Assembly: GCF_000981225.1 (NCBI RefSeq)
Contig: NZ_LAJC01000003.1
Location: 91,466-155,465 of the forward strand
Source of the DNA: Allosalinactinospora lopnorensis
GTDB lineage: Bacteria > Actinomycetota > Actinomycetes > Streptosporangiales > Streptosporangiaceae
Reading direction: 5' to 3'
DNA: 64,000 nucleotides
Shown: positions 9,191 to 18,100 of the stretch, piece by piece
Numbering within the stretch: position 1 is the stretch's first letter
Layout of the letters: each line of letters starts with the position of its first letter
The notes under the pieces: generated by a model
What the model was told of the DNA's origin: nothing
The model's input: the letters and a program-made list of their open reading frames with translations, nothing else
Database searches by the model: none
Translations under genes and position numbers: made by a program

Positions 9191-10864
9191 TCACCGTAAG
9201 CGTCGGGAGTTGATCTTTGCCGCGAGGCGCCGCAAGGTTCCGGCATCGGCCGTTGCGTCCGAGGACCCTTCGCCGGTTTCCCGCGCAGCACCCGCTGAGG
9301 GAGGCGCCGGGGTGCGGCCCTCACGGCGCAGCTGGCGGCGGATCTCCTCGCTGCGGGCACGCAGGGTTTCGTCCATGCCGGAGGAGGAATCCGGTGCCGC
9401 GGAGTCGGGGGCGGGCTCCTCGTGCGGGCCGCGGTCCGGGGCTTCGGCCCGGGTGGAAGCGTTGGGGTGTCCGGTGGAGGAGGCATTCCGCTTCTTCTGT
9501 CCGGGGGAGGGCTGCTGCGCGGTCTTCGGTGTCTTGGCCAGGGCCCTGTCCAGCTTTTTCCGGTGTGCTGCGGTGATTCCGGCGTCCGTCTCTTTGCGCA
9601 GCGCGAGCGCCTGCTCTCGGCAGCGGGCGATCCGTGCCCGGTCGCCGTTCAGAACGGCCATCTTCAGTTCGTGGACGGCGATGTCTACGCGCTCGCCCAC
9701 GGGCACGGTCCCGGTTCGGAGCCGGGAGGCGGTCATGTGGCCGTCCCCGCCCACTCTCCGGGCGATGGAATCCAGGTCGGAGAAGATCCTGCGCCGCTGT
9801 TCGGGAGTGAGTCCGTTTCCGGGTTCGGTGATGAGCGCCCGCAGTTCACGCCTGAGCTGCTGCGCGTGTTTGGACTGTCCCGCCTTTGTGGCCGCGTGCC
9901 ACTCCTTCAGCAGGCGTTCGGCCACCATGCGCGGTGCGGACTGGTCCTTGACCTTCTGCAGGTCGATCAGCTTGGCGCGGAACTCCTTCTGCGCGTCGCC
10001 TGGGAGGTTCGACATCTGCCGGGCGATGGCGTCGATGGCGCGGCCCGCCGCCTGCGAATCCGCGTTGTCCAGCGCGTCGCGGACGAGGCGGCGCAGCCGT
10101 TCCGGGGTGTCCTCCGCTGGGGGCTTGGGCTTGGCTGGGGTCAGGCGCAGCAGCCGCCGCTCCTTCAGGACCGGCGTGCGGATCCCCTCGCGGGTGAAGG
10201 AACATTCGGACAGGTCGTTCCAGCGGACTCGCAGGTCCCCGGTCATCGTGCCGACCTCGAATCCGCGTCCCAGATCCTCGTCCTTGAACCGGATGCGCAG
10301 TGCGTAGCCGTTGCGGTCGATCAGCTCGCCCGTGAGAGGCGGGTTTTCCTTGACGAGCCAGTCGAGCCGGTTGATCTCTCCGGCGTGCAGGAGCCGCTTC
10401 AGGTACGCGTCCAGGTTCCGGGAGAACTCGACGCAGATCGGGGGCAGGCCATCGGCCTCGCCGAGGAGCACCCGGACGCAGGTGCCGCCCGCGGCGAACT
10501 CCCCTTCGTAACGGGCGGGGCGCTCGTCCCAGCCCTGCTGTTGGAGCCAGCGGTTAACTTTCCTGCTCGCGTAGAGGTGGTCGGCGCTGTCGACTCCGCC
10601 GTGGCGGCGGGTGCACCCGTTGGAGGAGGGGTGGTGGGCGAAGTGACAGACCTTCTCCCGGTAGATCTTGTCGCTGAGCCGGCCGCCGCATCCGCCGAGC
10701 AGCGTTCCGCACCAGAATGTCCGGTCTTTGTTGCGTAGGCGGAACGACTGGGCGCCGGACTCGTCCATCGGCAGGCTGACGGGCACCTCGGATCGGGGAC
10801 GGCCCACGACGGCGGTCTGGACCAGGCGGTGGTCGTCCTCCGGATGTGTTTCCCGACGCGCCAT
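9191..10864 (-). CDS. CoiA-like nuclease-domain protein of the McrBC cassette
   Basis: 557 residues. The first ~180 resemble the competence protein CoiA nuclease family: a Cys-containing FWCGTLLGGCGGRL block, KVCHFAHHP, a D-HLYASRKVNRWL helix, RYEGEF and ICVEFSRNLD, which together could form a PD-(D/E)xK-type core with E/E-x-F. From ~residue 250 the protein is helical and Arg/Glu-rich (RRLVRDALDNADSQAAGRAI), then a low-complexity Pro/Ser/Glu tail, then RRLAAKINSRRLR. Function is not established. A nuclease or adaptor acting with McrB/McrC is inferred from position: it lies 139 bases upstream of mcrB on the same strand. The CoiA assignment is by motif only. Confidence 0.55.
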   Translation of the reverse strand: MARRETHPEDDHRLVQTAVVGRPRSEVPVSLPMDESGAQSFRLRNKDRTFWCGTLLGGCGGRLSDKIYREKVCHFAHHPSSNGCTRRHGGVDSADHLYASRKVNRWLQQQGWDERPARYEGEFAAGGTCVRVLLGEADGLPPICVEFSRNLDAYLKRLLHAGEINRLDWLVKENPPLTGELIDRNGYALRIRFKDEDLGRGFEVGTMTGDLRVRWNDLSECSFTREGIRTPVLKERRLLRLTPAKPKPPAEDTPERLRRLVRDALDNADSQAAGRAIDAIARQMSNLPGDAQKEFRAKLIDLQKVKDQSAPRMVAERLLKEWHAATKAGQSKHAQQLRRELRALITEPGNGLTPEQRRRIFSDLDSIARRVGGDGHMTASRLRTGTVPVGERVDIAVHELKMAVLNGDRARIARCREQALALRKETDAGITAAHRKKLDRALAKTPKTAQQPSPGQKKRNASSTGHPNASTRAEAPDRGPHEEPAPDSAAPDSSSGMDETLRARSEEIRRQLRREGRTPAPPSAGAARETGEGSSDATADAGTLRRLAAKINSRRLR

Positions 10865-11035
10865 GGTCCACCGTAATCACGGCGTTTCAACGGGCGGGAG
10901 AGAGCGGCCATTGTTGGCCGATTCCGGCCGCCGACCGTACCGGATCGCCGCCGTGACGTGTTTTCCACCGCCGCTTCCCGTGATAGGGAATTTCACCGCG
11001 GTCGGTATGGATGCCTTCGGCCCTGCTCGTGAGGA

Positions 11036-12871
11036 CTATCGGAGGGCGGAGTAGCGTGTTTCTCCGCTGCTGAGGTTCGTCAGCGGCTGGCCATCCAAAT
11101 GCACTCCGAATACCACCGAGCGGTCCTGCTCAAGGGATAGCCGCAGTTCGGCGGCCAGTTTGTCCGTCCCAGTGCCTCGGGTACCAAGCCATCCGTTCGA
11201 CAGCAGCGAGGCGAACTCGGTGTTGGTCAGGTACCGCTGCGCCGTGGACTCCCCCACTCTGGCACCGCCGTATGGGCCCCGTGCACCCGGGCTCGCGTGC
11301 ACGGTCTCGAAATGCTCGCGGGTGAGGTACATGCCCGGGACGAGCTCGCTGGAGTTGGGTATCCGGGTCTCGGGCCTGCAGAGTTTGACGAAACACGGGG
11401 TGTCCACGAGCCGCAGGTCGGGGTGCCCGGAAGCGCTGTCCCGGTAGTTCCTGTCCGCCTTGCGCATGCGGTCCAGCTGGCCCAGGAAGTGTTCGTCTAC
11501 GCGGCTGACAAGGTAGCCGCCCTGTGTTTCCTCCATCTTCTTGTACTGGATCAGTACGAAGCTGCCCTGGTGGGGGTTGTAGTAGACGAGGTCCACGCCC
11601 AGGTTGGTCTCCACACCGGTCCGGTCCACGTTGGCCACGAGAAGCGTCCGAGTCTTGTAGCGGTTGCGGAACAGGCCCCACGCCAGGTTCTCGGTGTGTT
11701 CCCGGAACCAGCCCAAGAACGTGGACTGGTCGTGAGCGATGTGCCAGCTTTCGTGTGGGGCGAGATCCCGACCGGAGAGCCCGTGGACGAAGTTCGCCCC
11801 GTTCGCGGATGGGCGCCAGTCCTTCAGGATCTCCCGGTCGATGTCGAAGGCCTCGAACAGCACCCCGACCGCGTCCCGCTCGTACGGGCGCACCGACCGG
11901 TCCGCACTCGTGGGAGGCTCGACGTCGAGCAGGCGAGTCAGGTGGTCTATGTGCTCAGCGAGATCCGAAGAGGCCGCCGCGAGCGCTTTCAGGAGCTCGC
12001 GGCCCCGTACCTCGGGGAGCGTGCCGTTTCTGTCCAGCCCGTCGCGAAACTGTCCGAGCCGCTCCTTGAGGTCTGCCACCGAGATGCGCCTCGCCGCTGG
12101 GAGGAACTCGCACACATCAAGCCGTTTCTCGAAATCCCCAGCCCTGCCGCTGGTCTCCGCGATCCCCAGACCACCGATGGTGCTCCGGGGCGGGCTGGAA
12201 CTCGTGTCCAGGAAGACACAGAGGTGACGCCCGCGCTTCCAGGTTCCGCGTGGGATGGAGAACTCACCTCCGGTGCATGACCGGCTTTCCATCAGATGGT
12301 CCTGCATGATCTCGGTGAGGCTGGTGACAGCGACCGTGACCTCTTTGGGGGGCGGTGACTGCTTGGCTACCGACGCCCAAACCGCCGCGGACAGGTGGTC
12401 GAGGCCGGGTTCTTGGTTTCCGTAGGCTGCCAGCATGGTGTCGACCTCGGCCGAGGGAAGCGGCTCGTCCGGGGTTTCCCAGAAGAGGTCATCCAGGGTG
12501 GTCTGAGCAGGTTCCTGGGTGGGTCGGAACGTCTTATGGCTGGCCTTCGCCCATGCCGCGACCATGTGCGGCTCGGGGACCACGCCGGGATAGCGGCGCA
12601 GTACCGTGTCTTGCCCGGTATGGCTGGTCACGGTGAATCGCCAGCCCTGCGTCTCGTCCCATCGCAGCCGAGCCGATGGTTGCTGCTGTGAATTTTCTTC
12701 GCGGCCGGGTGAACGGAGACTGATTTCCGCGTGGCGCGATGGAACCCAGCCGAACGACGGCGGTTCGACCTGGAGGCCGTGGCGGGCCGCCGCAGCATAA
12801 ACCGCCTGGATATAGGGGGTGTGGTCACTGGGTTCGCTGGGGGAACCCGTGTTTTCACCGTACTGCCGCAT
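11036..12871 (-). CDS. DUF6292 protein with C-terminal Mrr-like (D...QxK) nuclease-fold domain
   Basis: I prefer the ATG at 12871 (MRQYGENTG), with GGAAGG 7 bases upstream, over a GTG at 12892. About 611 residues. The N-terminal ~100 residues fit DUF6292 (YIQAVYAAAARHGLQV, then ARLRWDETQGWRFTV and GVVPEPHMVAAW). In the C-terminal half, WFREHTENLAWGLFRNR is followed by LGVDLVYYNPHQGSFVLIQY and KKM. An Asp, fourteen residues, then Q-x-K is the Mrr-type variant of the PD-(D/E)xK active site. This suggests a DNA-cleaving effector, which has not been demonstrated for this family. It is probably first in the minus-strand cassette that continues through McrB/McrC to the helicase. Confidence 0.6.
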   Translation of the reverse strand: MRQYGENTGSPSEPSDHTPYIQAVYAAAARHGLQVEPPSFGWVPSRHAEISLRSPGREENSQQQPSARLRWDETQGWRFTVTSHTGQDTVLRRYPGVVPEPHMVAAWAKASHKTFRPTQEPAQTTLDDLFWETPDEPLPSAEVDTMLAAYGNQEPGLDHLSAAVWASVAKQSPPPKEVTVAVTSLTEIMQDHLMESRSCTGGEFSIPRGTWKRGRHLCVFLDTSSSPPRSTIGGLGIAETSGRAGDFEKRLDVCEFLPAARRISVADLKERLGQFRDGLDRNGTLPEVRGRELLKALAAASSDLAEHIDHLTRLLDVEPPTSADRSVRPYERDAVGVLFEAFDIDREILKDWRPSANGANFVHGLSGRDLAPHESWHIAHDQSTFLGWFREHTENLAWGLFRNRYKTRTLLVANVDRTGVETNLGVDLVYYNPHQGSFVLIQYKKMEETQGGYLVSRVDEHFLGQLDRMRKADRNYRDSASGHPDLRLVDTPCFVKLCRPETRIPNSSELVPGMYLTREHFETVHASPGARGPYGGARVGESTAQRYLTNTEFASLLSNGWLGTRGTGTDKLAAELRLSLEQDRSVVFGVHLDGQPLTNLSSGETRYSALR

Positions 12872-13112
12872 GCCTGCCTTCCGATGCTCCACGCCGTGGA
12901 GTATTGTCCGCCGCCGCTACGTGAGAGGAAATTCCAGCATGGCGCCGTGCGTGCGGCAAAAGCGGAAGGGGCACGGGCGGTGCGGCCCAGGGGCACGCCG
13001 AACCAGGGTACGACGGCCCCCTCCAGTACGGGATTTTGTGGTCGGCGAGCGGGGCGACGCCGGAGCGTGGGAAGCTCGCCCGGACCGGGTGGGGATGGTG
13101 GAGTGGGGCGGC

Positions 13113-13595
13113 TCAGCCCCGGAACCGCTGGGTCGGGAAGGAGAACGCGGGGGACTCGAAGACGGCCCACACGGTGAGGCCGCCGTCGTCGTTGGGGTCG
13201 TAGCCCCAGTCGTCGGCCACCTCGGCGACCAGGCGCAGGCCCCGCCACCCCACGGCGAGCGGATCCGGGGGCATGATCCGGGGAACGCGCTCGCGGCGAG
13301 CGGTGGTGTCGGTGGACCTGGGGCCCTGGTCGGCCACCGATACCACGACCAGGCCGGTGACCAAGGCGCTGACACTGACCCCCAGCGTGCCGCCCTCGCC
13401 GCTGCGGGTGTGCCGGCAGGCGTTGCCGAACAGTTCGGAGACGACGAGTTCGGCGTCGTCCACGATCCGCGTGTGGTCCGCGAGCGCCGCCCGCACCACC
13501 CTCCGCGCGACCGGGCAGAACGCGGCGTCACCGGGAAGCTCGTAGAACCCCGACACGGCGGTGAGCCGCCCGAGACCGGATCCGGCCCCCATCAC
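13113..13595 (-). CDS. RsbW-like ATP-binding (histidine-kinase fold) protein
   Basis: 160 residues with the GHKL ATPase fold: the N-box-like VVSELFGNACRHT, VADQGPRS (equivalent to D-x-G-x-G), and a degenerate G2 region GWRGLRLVAEVADDWG. Proteins of this size in actinomycetes act as anti-sigma/kinase-like partners of XRE-DUF397 modules. It overlaps the upstream hypothetical gene by 4 bases and is divergent from the XRE gene at 14083. The same kind of ATPase sits opposite a second XRE gene at 61728-62207. Confidence 0.82.
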   Translation of the reverse strand: MMGAGSGLGRLTAVSGFYELPGDAAFCPVARRVVRAALADHTRIVDDAELVVSELFGNACRHTRSGEGGTLGVSVSALVTGLVVVSVADQGPRSTDTTARRERVPRIMPPDPLAVGWRGLRLVAEVADDWGYDPNDDGGLTVWAVFESPAFSFPTQRFRG

Positions 13596-13941
13596 GCCAC
13601 CCCCTTCAGCCCAGCGCGCCGCTCAGCGACCAGGTTGGACCGCCGCCGCCCCGACCACTGCGGCCCGGCGAGCCGATCCGCGGCCACCGCCACCCGCGAA
13701 GCGGGAACGGCCGCCGTCCTGCCCCAGACGAACCACCACCCGCCGGTGATCCCCCGCACCAGGACCACCGCGATGACGCGGCCCCGACAGCGCACGTAGA
13801 GGACCGGGTGGGCAGTGCTTGCCAGCGCGAGGAGAGCGGTCCCACCCCGCGACCGGACAGCAGCGGCGAGAGAGGTGAGGAACTGAAACCTCTCATCACC
13901 GCGGGTTGGTGGTTCACCGCGATGAGTGATGTGAGTGGGCA
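13592..13941 (-). CDS. Hypothetical protein coupled to the RsbW-like ATPase
   Basis: A 116-codon frame from the ATG at 13941 (MPTHITHRGEPPTRGDERF) ending in an ATGA overlap with the ATPase gene. It contains ALLALASTAHPVLYVRCRGR and WWFVWGR, consistent with a small beta-rich domain. A longer in-frame start at 14002 would run into the promoter of the divergent XRE gene and is less likely. I know no function. Small genes in this position often precede the ATPase in actinobacterial XRE/DUF397 modules. Confidence 0.55.
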
Positions 13942-13989
13942 TGAGGAAACCTCCCACGATTCCGTCCAGGATTTGTGAGCTGGGCTGTG

Positions 13990-14053
13990 TTGCCAGACTC
14001 ATATGATGAGTGGGATAGTTCCACTCGTCAAGCTAGTATTGGAATTATTCCAA
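13990..14053 (+). promoter_or_regulatory. XRE promoter/operator region with two dyads
   Basis: TTGCCA at 13990-13995 and GATAGT at 14014-14019 are separated by 18 bases and could be -35 and -10 boxes. A dyad GATGAGTGG-N7-CCACTCGTC (14005-14029, one mismatch) covers the -10 region, and a second, perfect palindrome TTGGAATTATTCCAA occupies 14039-14053. The region is AT-rich compared with its surroundings. Autoregulation by the XRE protein is inferred from the layout. Confidence 0.4.
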
Positions 14054-14082
14054 AAAAATTGGGGAGGTCTACACTGCGACGC

Positions 14083-14937
14083 ATGCAACGCAGCCACAGC
14101 CCGAGTGTCCGCCGTCGTAGGCTGTCCGCTCAGCTACGCCGGTACCGCGAGCAAAGCGGTAAGACGACTGGTCAGGTAGCTAAGGAACTGGGCTGGGCGC
14201 AGACAAAGGTCTCCAAGATCGAGACCGGCTTCAAGAGGACGGTCGGTCCTGCGGACCTTGACGCTCTCCTGGACTTCTATGACGTGAAGGACAGCGAGAT
14301 CCGTGCCTCTTTGCATGAGTGCGCCCGTCTTGCCAAGCAGCGAGGATGGTGGGCGAAGTACCGCGATGTCTTTCAGGGGGCGCTGCCCGACTTCGAGACC
14401 GAGGCTTCAGCGATTCGCGCGTACGAGTCCCAGGTCATACCAGGTCTGCTCCAGACGCCGGAGTACGCCGAAGAGATCTTTCGGGCCAACCAAGTGCGGT
14501 CTGAAAAGGAGATCGCCCAACGAGTCACCGCACGCATGGAGCGGCAGCACATTCTCAACAGGGTGGACCCACCTGCCTATCGGGCAGTGATCGACGAAGC
14601 CGCGCTACGGCGCCTGGTGGGATCGGCGGAAGTCATGAGTACGCAGCTACGCCATGTCACTCACATGGCCGCTCGGCACAACGTCGATATCCAGGTGTTG
14701 CCGTTTTCCGAGGGGGCGCACACAGCTACCGTTGGCAGCTTTGTCATCATGGACTTTTCGAACCCGCTTGATCAGAGCATCGCCTACGTGGACACCCCGA
14801 CATCCAGTCTCTATATGGAGGAAGACTTTGAACTGGAGCGATTCAACTCCATGTTTGCCGGGGCTCAGGGTGCCGCGTTGAGCCCCGCTCGATCTCTAAA
14901 GTTCATCAACGAGGTCATCGACTTCTTAGAAGAGTGA
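14083..14937 (+). CDS. XRE-family regulator with DUF5753 ligand/effector domain
   Basis: About 284 residues from the ATG at 14083 (MQRSHSPSVRRRRLSAQLRR). The helix-turn-helix spans ~residues 15-70 (TTGQVAKELGWAQTKVSKIE). It is followed by the DUF5753 core: QVIPGLLQTPEYAEEIFRA, MERQHIL, VIDEAALRRLVGS, IQVLPFSEGAHTATVGSF and YVDTPTSSLYMEE. Such proteins control secondary metabolism or antiphage and toxin-antitoxin-like DUF397 partners. An in-frame start at 13975 would include the promoter dyads and is rejected. It is followed, with a 4-base overlap, by the DUF397 gene. Confidence 0.9.
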   Translation: MQRSHSPSVRRRRLSAQLRRYREQSGKTTGQVAKELGWAQTKVSKIETGFKRTVGPADLDALLDFYDVKDSEIRASLHECARLAKQRGWWAKYRDVFQGALPDFETEASAIRAYESQVIPGLLQTPEYAEEIFRANQVRSEKEIAQRVTARMERQHILNRVDPPAYRAVIDEAALRRLVGSAEVMSTQLRHVTHMAARHNVDIQVLPFSEGAHTATVGSFVIMDFSNPLDQSIAYVDTPTSSLYMEEDFELERFNSMFAGAQGAALSPARSLKFINEVIDFLEE

Positions 14938-15134
14938 GAACAGTGTTTGATAAGCGAGTGTGGCGGAAGAGTAGCTACAGCGGGGATTCTGATAACTGTG
15001 TCGAGGTCGCGGACCTCAGCAACGCCACTGCTGTCCGCGACTCCAAGTCTCCCGGTGCCGCCGCACTAACCTTCCCCGCTGCTGAGTGGCGGGCGTTCGT
15101 CGCCGACCTCAGGCGGGAGGAGTTCGAGAACTGA
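14934..15134 (+). CDS. DUF397 domain protein
   Basis: 66 residues with the hallmark DUF397 order: [19 protein letters not shown], then [19 protein letters not shown] and RAFVADLR. It starts at a GTG overlapping the XRE stop (GTGA); a second GTG at 14943 is also possible. DUF397 proteins form small antagonistic pairs with XRE/DUF5753 regulators in actinomycetes. Its 3' end overlaps the 3' end of the convergent methyltransferase gene by 26 bases. Confidence 0.9.
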   Translation: MRTVFDKRVWRKSSYSGDSDNCVEVADLSNATAVRDSKSPGAAALTFPAAEWRAFVADLRREEFEN

Positions 15135-18100
15135 CCGGATGGCGAGGGCCCTCACCGGGAAGCGGATCCAGGACGGTCCGGTACGGCTCCCCGGTTTCGA
15201 CGGCCTTCGCCATCGCGTCGTAGATCTCCAGAATCGTGTCCTTGGTGAGGTAGGCGCCGTGCGTCTGGAGGTCCTTCTTCTTCACGATCGGGAACGTGTC
15301 CATGATGTGCTCCACGTCGTCCCGCTCGATCCCGTACAGGTGGAAGAACGCCGCGTCCAACTCGCAGCGCAGCAGGAACCGGCGCTCCTCATCCCACACG
15401 AAGGGCGGGCCCGAATCGCCGAGATCCCGAGCGAAGGACTCCATGTCCCACACGGTGTAAGTGAGTTCGAGGACGCGGGGAGTGAGCATGATAGATAAGT
15501 TTTACTTATTTCCCATGAGGTGGGGGACTGAAAAACTCCAGGTTTCGGAAAAGGGAGCTGCCTTACATGACTGAAAGCCAAGTGGAGGCCAGCAACTTTC
15601 TGGCGTGCCGTATAATCAAAGACAAAGGAATTAAATCCTGCGAGCAATATATGACGGTAGGTGCAGTCGAAGAGTAGGAAAGTGTGGCCTACTGCGGATC
15701 TAGGTATGGCGGCTGCGATCACCGTTCGTTCATTGGTGGCGCTGGTGACGTCGCAGAAACCAGTGAGCCACTGCCCAAAGTTGCTCGCCACTTCTTCTTC
15801 AGGTACCCATGAAAGAGAGTAGGCTGGGCGGTGAGCGTCTCGATGCTCGTGCGTATCTATGTACTGTGGCTGATTCTGTCGATTTCGCGCTGTTTTGCTA
15901 CGCACAATATCCGCTGCTCGATGGTCGTACATTCCGACCATCTTCGCCTCGTACAGCGGAAGCATGCGCTTCTCGCCCTTGACGAAGACGTTGCCCTCTA
16001 GTCGCCAACCTCCGGCTTCCAGGTCCTCGCGGGTGTGAAAGAGGTGGGAGTCGTCGGACATGTGGAACATGCGTCCCAAGTCAAGGTCCCACGGATTTCC
16101 GTCCCGCTTTCCGCGCTCCAAAAGAATTGTCGCGTTTTCGTAGATGCGTAGCGTGATATTCGCGTCTTGGCGGGAGCGGAAGATTGGGCAGGTTCCAGTG
16201 TTCGGGTTGAGCTTGAGGATTTCTTCCGCGCTGAGCCTGAACCGTTTGTCGACGTTGCTGAGTTCACCGGTGTCGTGCAGGAAGAATGCGAAGTCGGCCC
16301 GCTCGATGGTGATCCCGCGCCCGGCGATGGTCAGCAGGGTGAACTTCATCCTGCTGTCGACGTCCGCGAAGACCTTTTTTCGGTTCTCGAAGTCGTAGAC
16401 TGTCGCCAGTACCCGCCGCTGCACGATGTCCTTGAAGAACCGTTGCGTGGTCGAGTCGGTGACGATTCCGGTCGGGACGATGATGCCGAGTCTGCTGCGC
16501 GGGTGCAGTAGCTCTTTGCCGTGCTCGGTGAAGACAGCGTAGGTGTTTACTGTCCCAACACCGGTGAGCGGGTAGCGTCCTGATTCGCGCAGGAACCGGG
16601 CTTCGCCGTCGCTGCGGAGCTTGGCCTCGTGGAACTCGCGCAGCAGGAACGCGCCCTCCTCGCTGTCGCCCAGGGTCTTGATGAGTGCTTCGCGTTTTGC
16701 CTTGTTCGGGGCATTGGCGATCTCCGGATCCCGCGAGGCGAAGAACTCCTTCTCCTGGAGTTTCACCCGCTCCCACGGCGGGTTCCCCAGTACGCAGGTG
16801 AATCCGCCTTGCCATCCGGTTTCCGGGTTGTAGTCGCCCCGCTCGTCGTCGATGCCGGGGAAGACTTCGGGGAACTCCAGGTGCCAGTGGAAGAACTGGT
16901 AGCGGCGGTCCAGGTCGGTGAGCTGTTTCTCCTGCTCTTTCGACAGTGAGCCCGTGCCGTCCCGGAGTCCCCACAGGGTGGCGTTGGTGATGGCGGCGGG
17001 GGCGTCGGGGCGCTTGGGCCACACGAATGCGGCGCACCAGGCGTCGGCCGCTCGCTCTTTCTGTCGTTTCTCCGGGGACTGGTCGAGTTCGCGCAGCCGC
17101 CGGGCCTGCTCGCGGATGCCGGCCAGGCCGGGCCTGGTGGTCTGGTTGACCTTGCGGGCGGCTTCGGCGAGCTTCACGTTGCTGGTGAAGCCTTCACCGG
17201 CCGTGAGCAGGCTGGCCTGCCCGGTCTCGCGTTCCTTCCGGTTCTGCTTCCTCAGTACCCCGACGAACTTCTGGTCGTCCCCCTCCAGCGCTTTGAATGC
17301 CCCGTCCGGAAGTCCGTCCTTCAGCAGCTTCGGCGTGGTCCCCAGCAGGGCGTTGCCGACCTTGATGTGCGGGTCCAGGAACGCCAGGGGCTTTCCGGGC
17401 TCCAGGGAGGCCAGCCACAGCGACACTTTGGTCAGCTCCACGGCCAGCGGGTTCAGATCCACGCCGTAGACGCAGTTGCGCACCACGTCGGGCATGGCCT
17501 TGGTGATCGCGTCCGGGGTGGGTTCCTCGTCCCCGGCCTCCAGCACCGCGTAGGCCCGCGCGATCCGCCGGGCCGCCGCCACCAGGAAGTGCCCCGAACC
17601 GCAGGCCGGGTCGCACACGGTGATCTTGAGCAGGTCGGCCGGGACCCCGCTCTTGGCGTACTCCCGGATCACCGGGTCCAGGGCGCTGTCCAGCAGCGTC
17701 TCCACCAGGGGACTCGGCGTGTAGTAGGAGCCGGTGGTCTTGCGGTCGTTACCAGCCGCCTCCTTCAGCTCGAACACCTTGTTGGTGGAATCCGGGTAGG
17801 GAATGAGCTCCAGCAGGGACTCGTAGATGGAGCCCAGCTCCTCGGCGTCCAGGTGCTGGTAGTCCACCCGCTGCCAGCGGCCGCCGTCGTCCTTCACCCG
17901 GGTGAGGTGGCGCACCGCCGCGAGCAGCCGCCGGTTGGCCAGTGTCACCCGCGGGTCGCGCAGCAGCTCCGGCCGGGCCGTCCCCGCGTCACCGTCCTCG
18001 CCGCTCTCCTCCAGCGCCCCGGCGGTGAAGTACAGCCCGCCCAGCGGCGGCAGCGCCAGCTCCGGGCGGCCCTCGTCTGCGCCCAGCGCGTCCAGCACGA

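Noticed and set aside
7508..9199. 563-codon plus-strand frame opposite mcrB
   Set aside because: Gly/Val-rich antisense of the McrB codons, without a domain; mcrB has Walker motifs and an SD.
12872..13112. A small gene in the 241-base gap after the DUF6292 gene
   Set aside because: Frames are short and Arg/Pro-rich with no SD or family match.
15282..15490. Reading the methylase C-terminus in its own long frame to 15282
   Set aside because: The last ~70 residues of that frame are Ser/Arg-rich nonsense, while the alternative frame carries the conserved family C-terminus.
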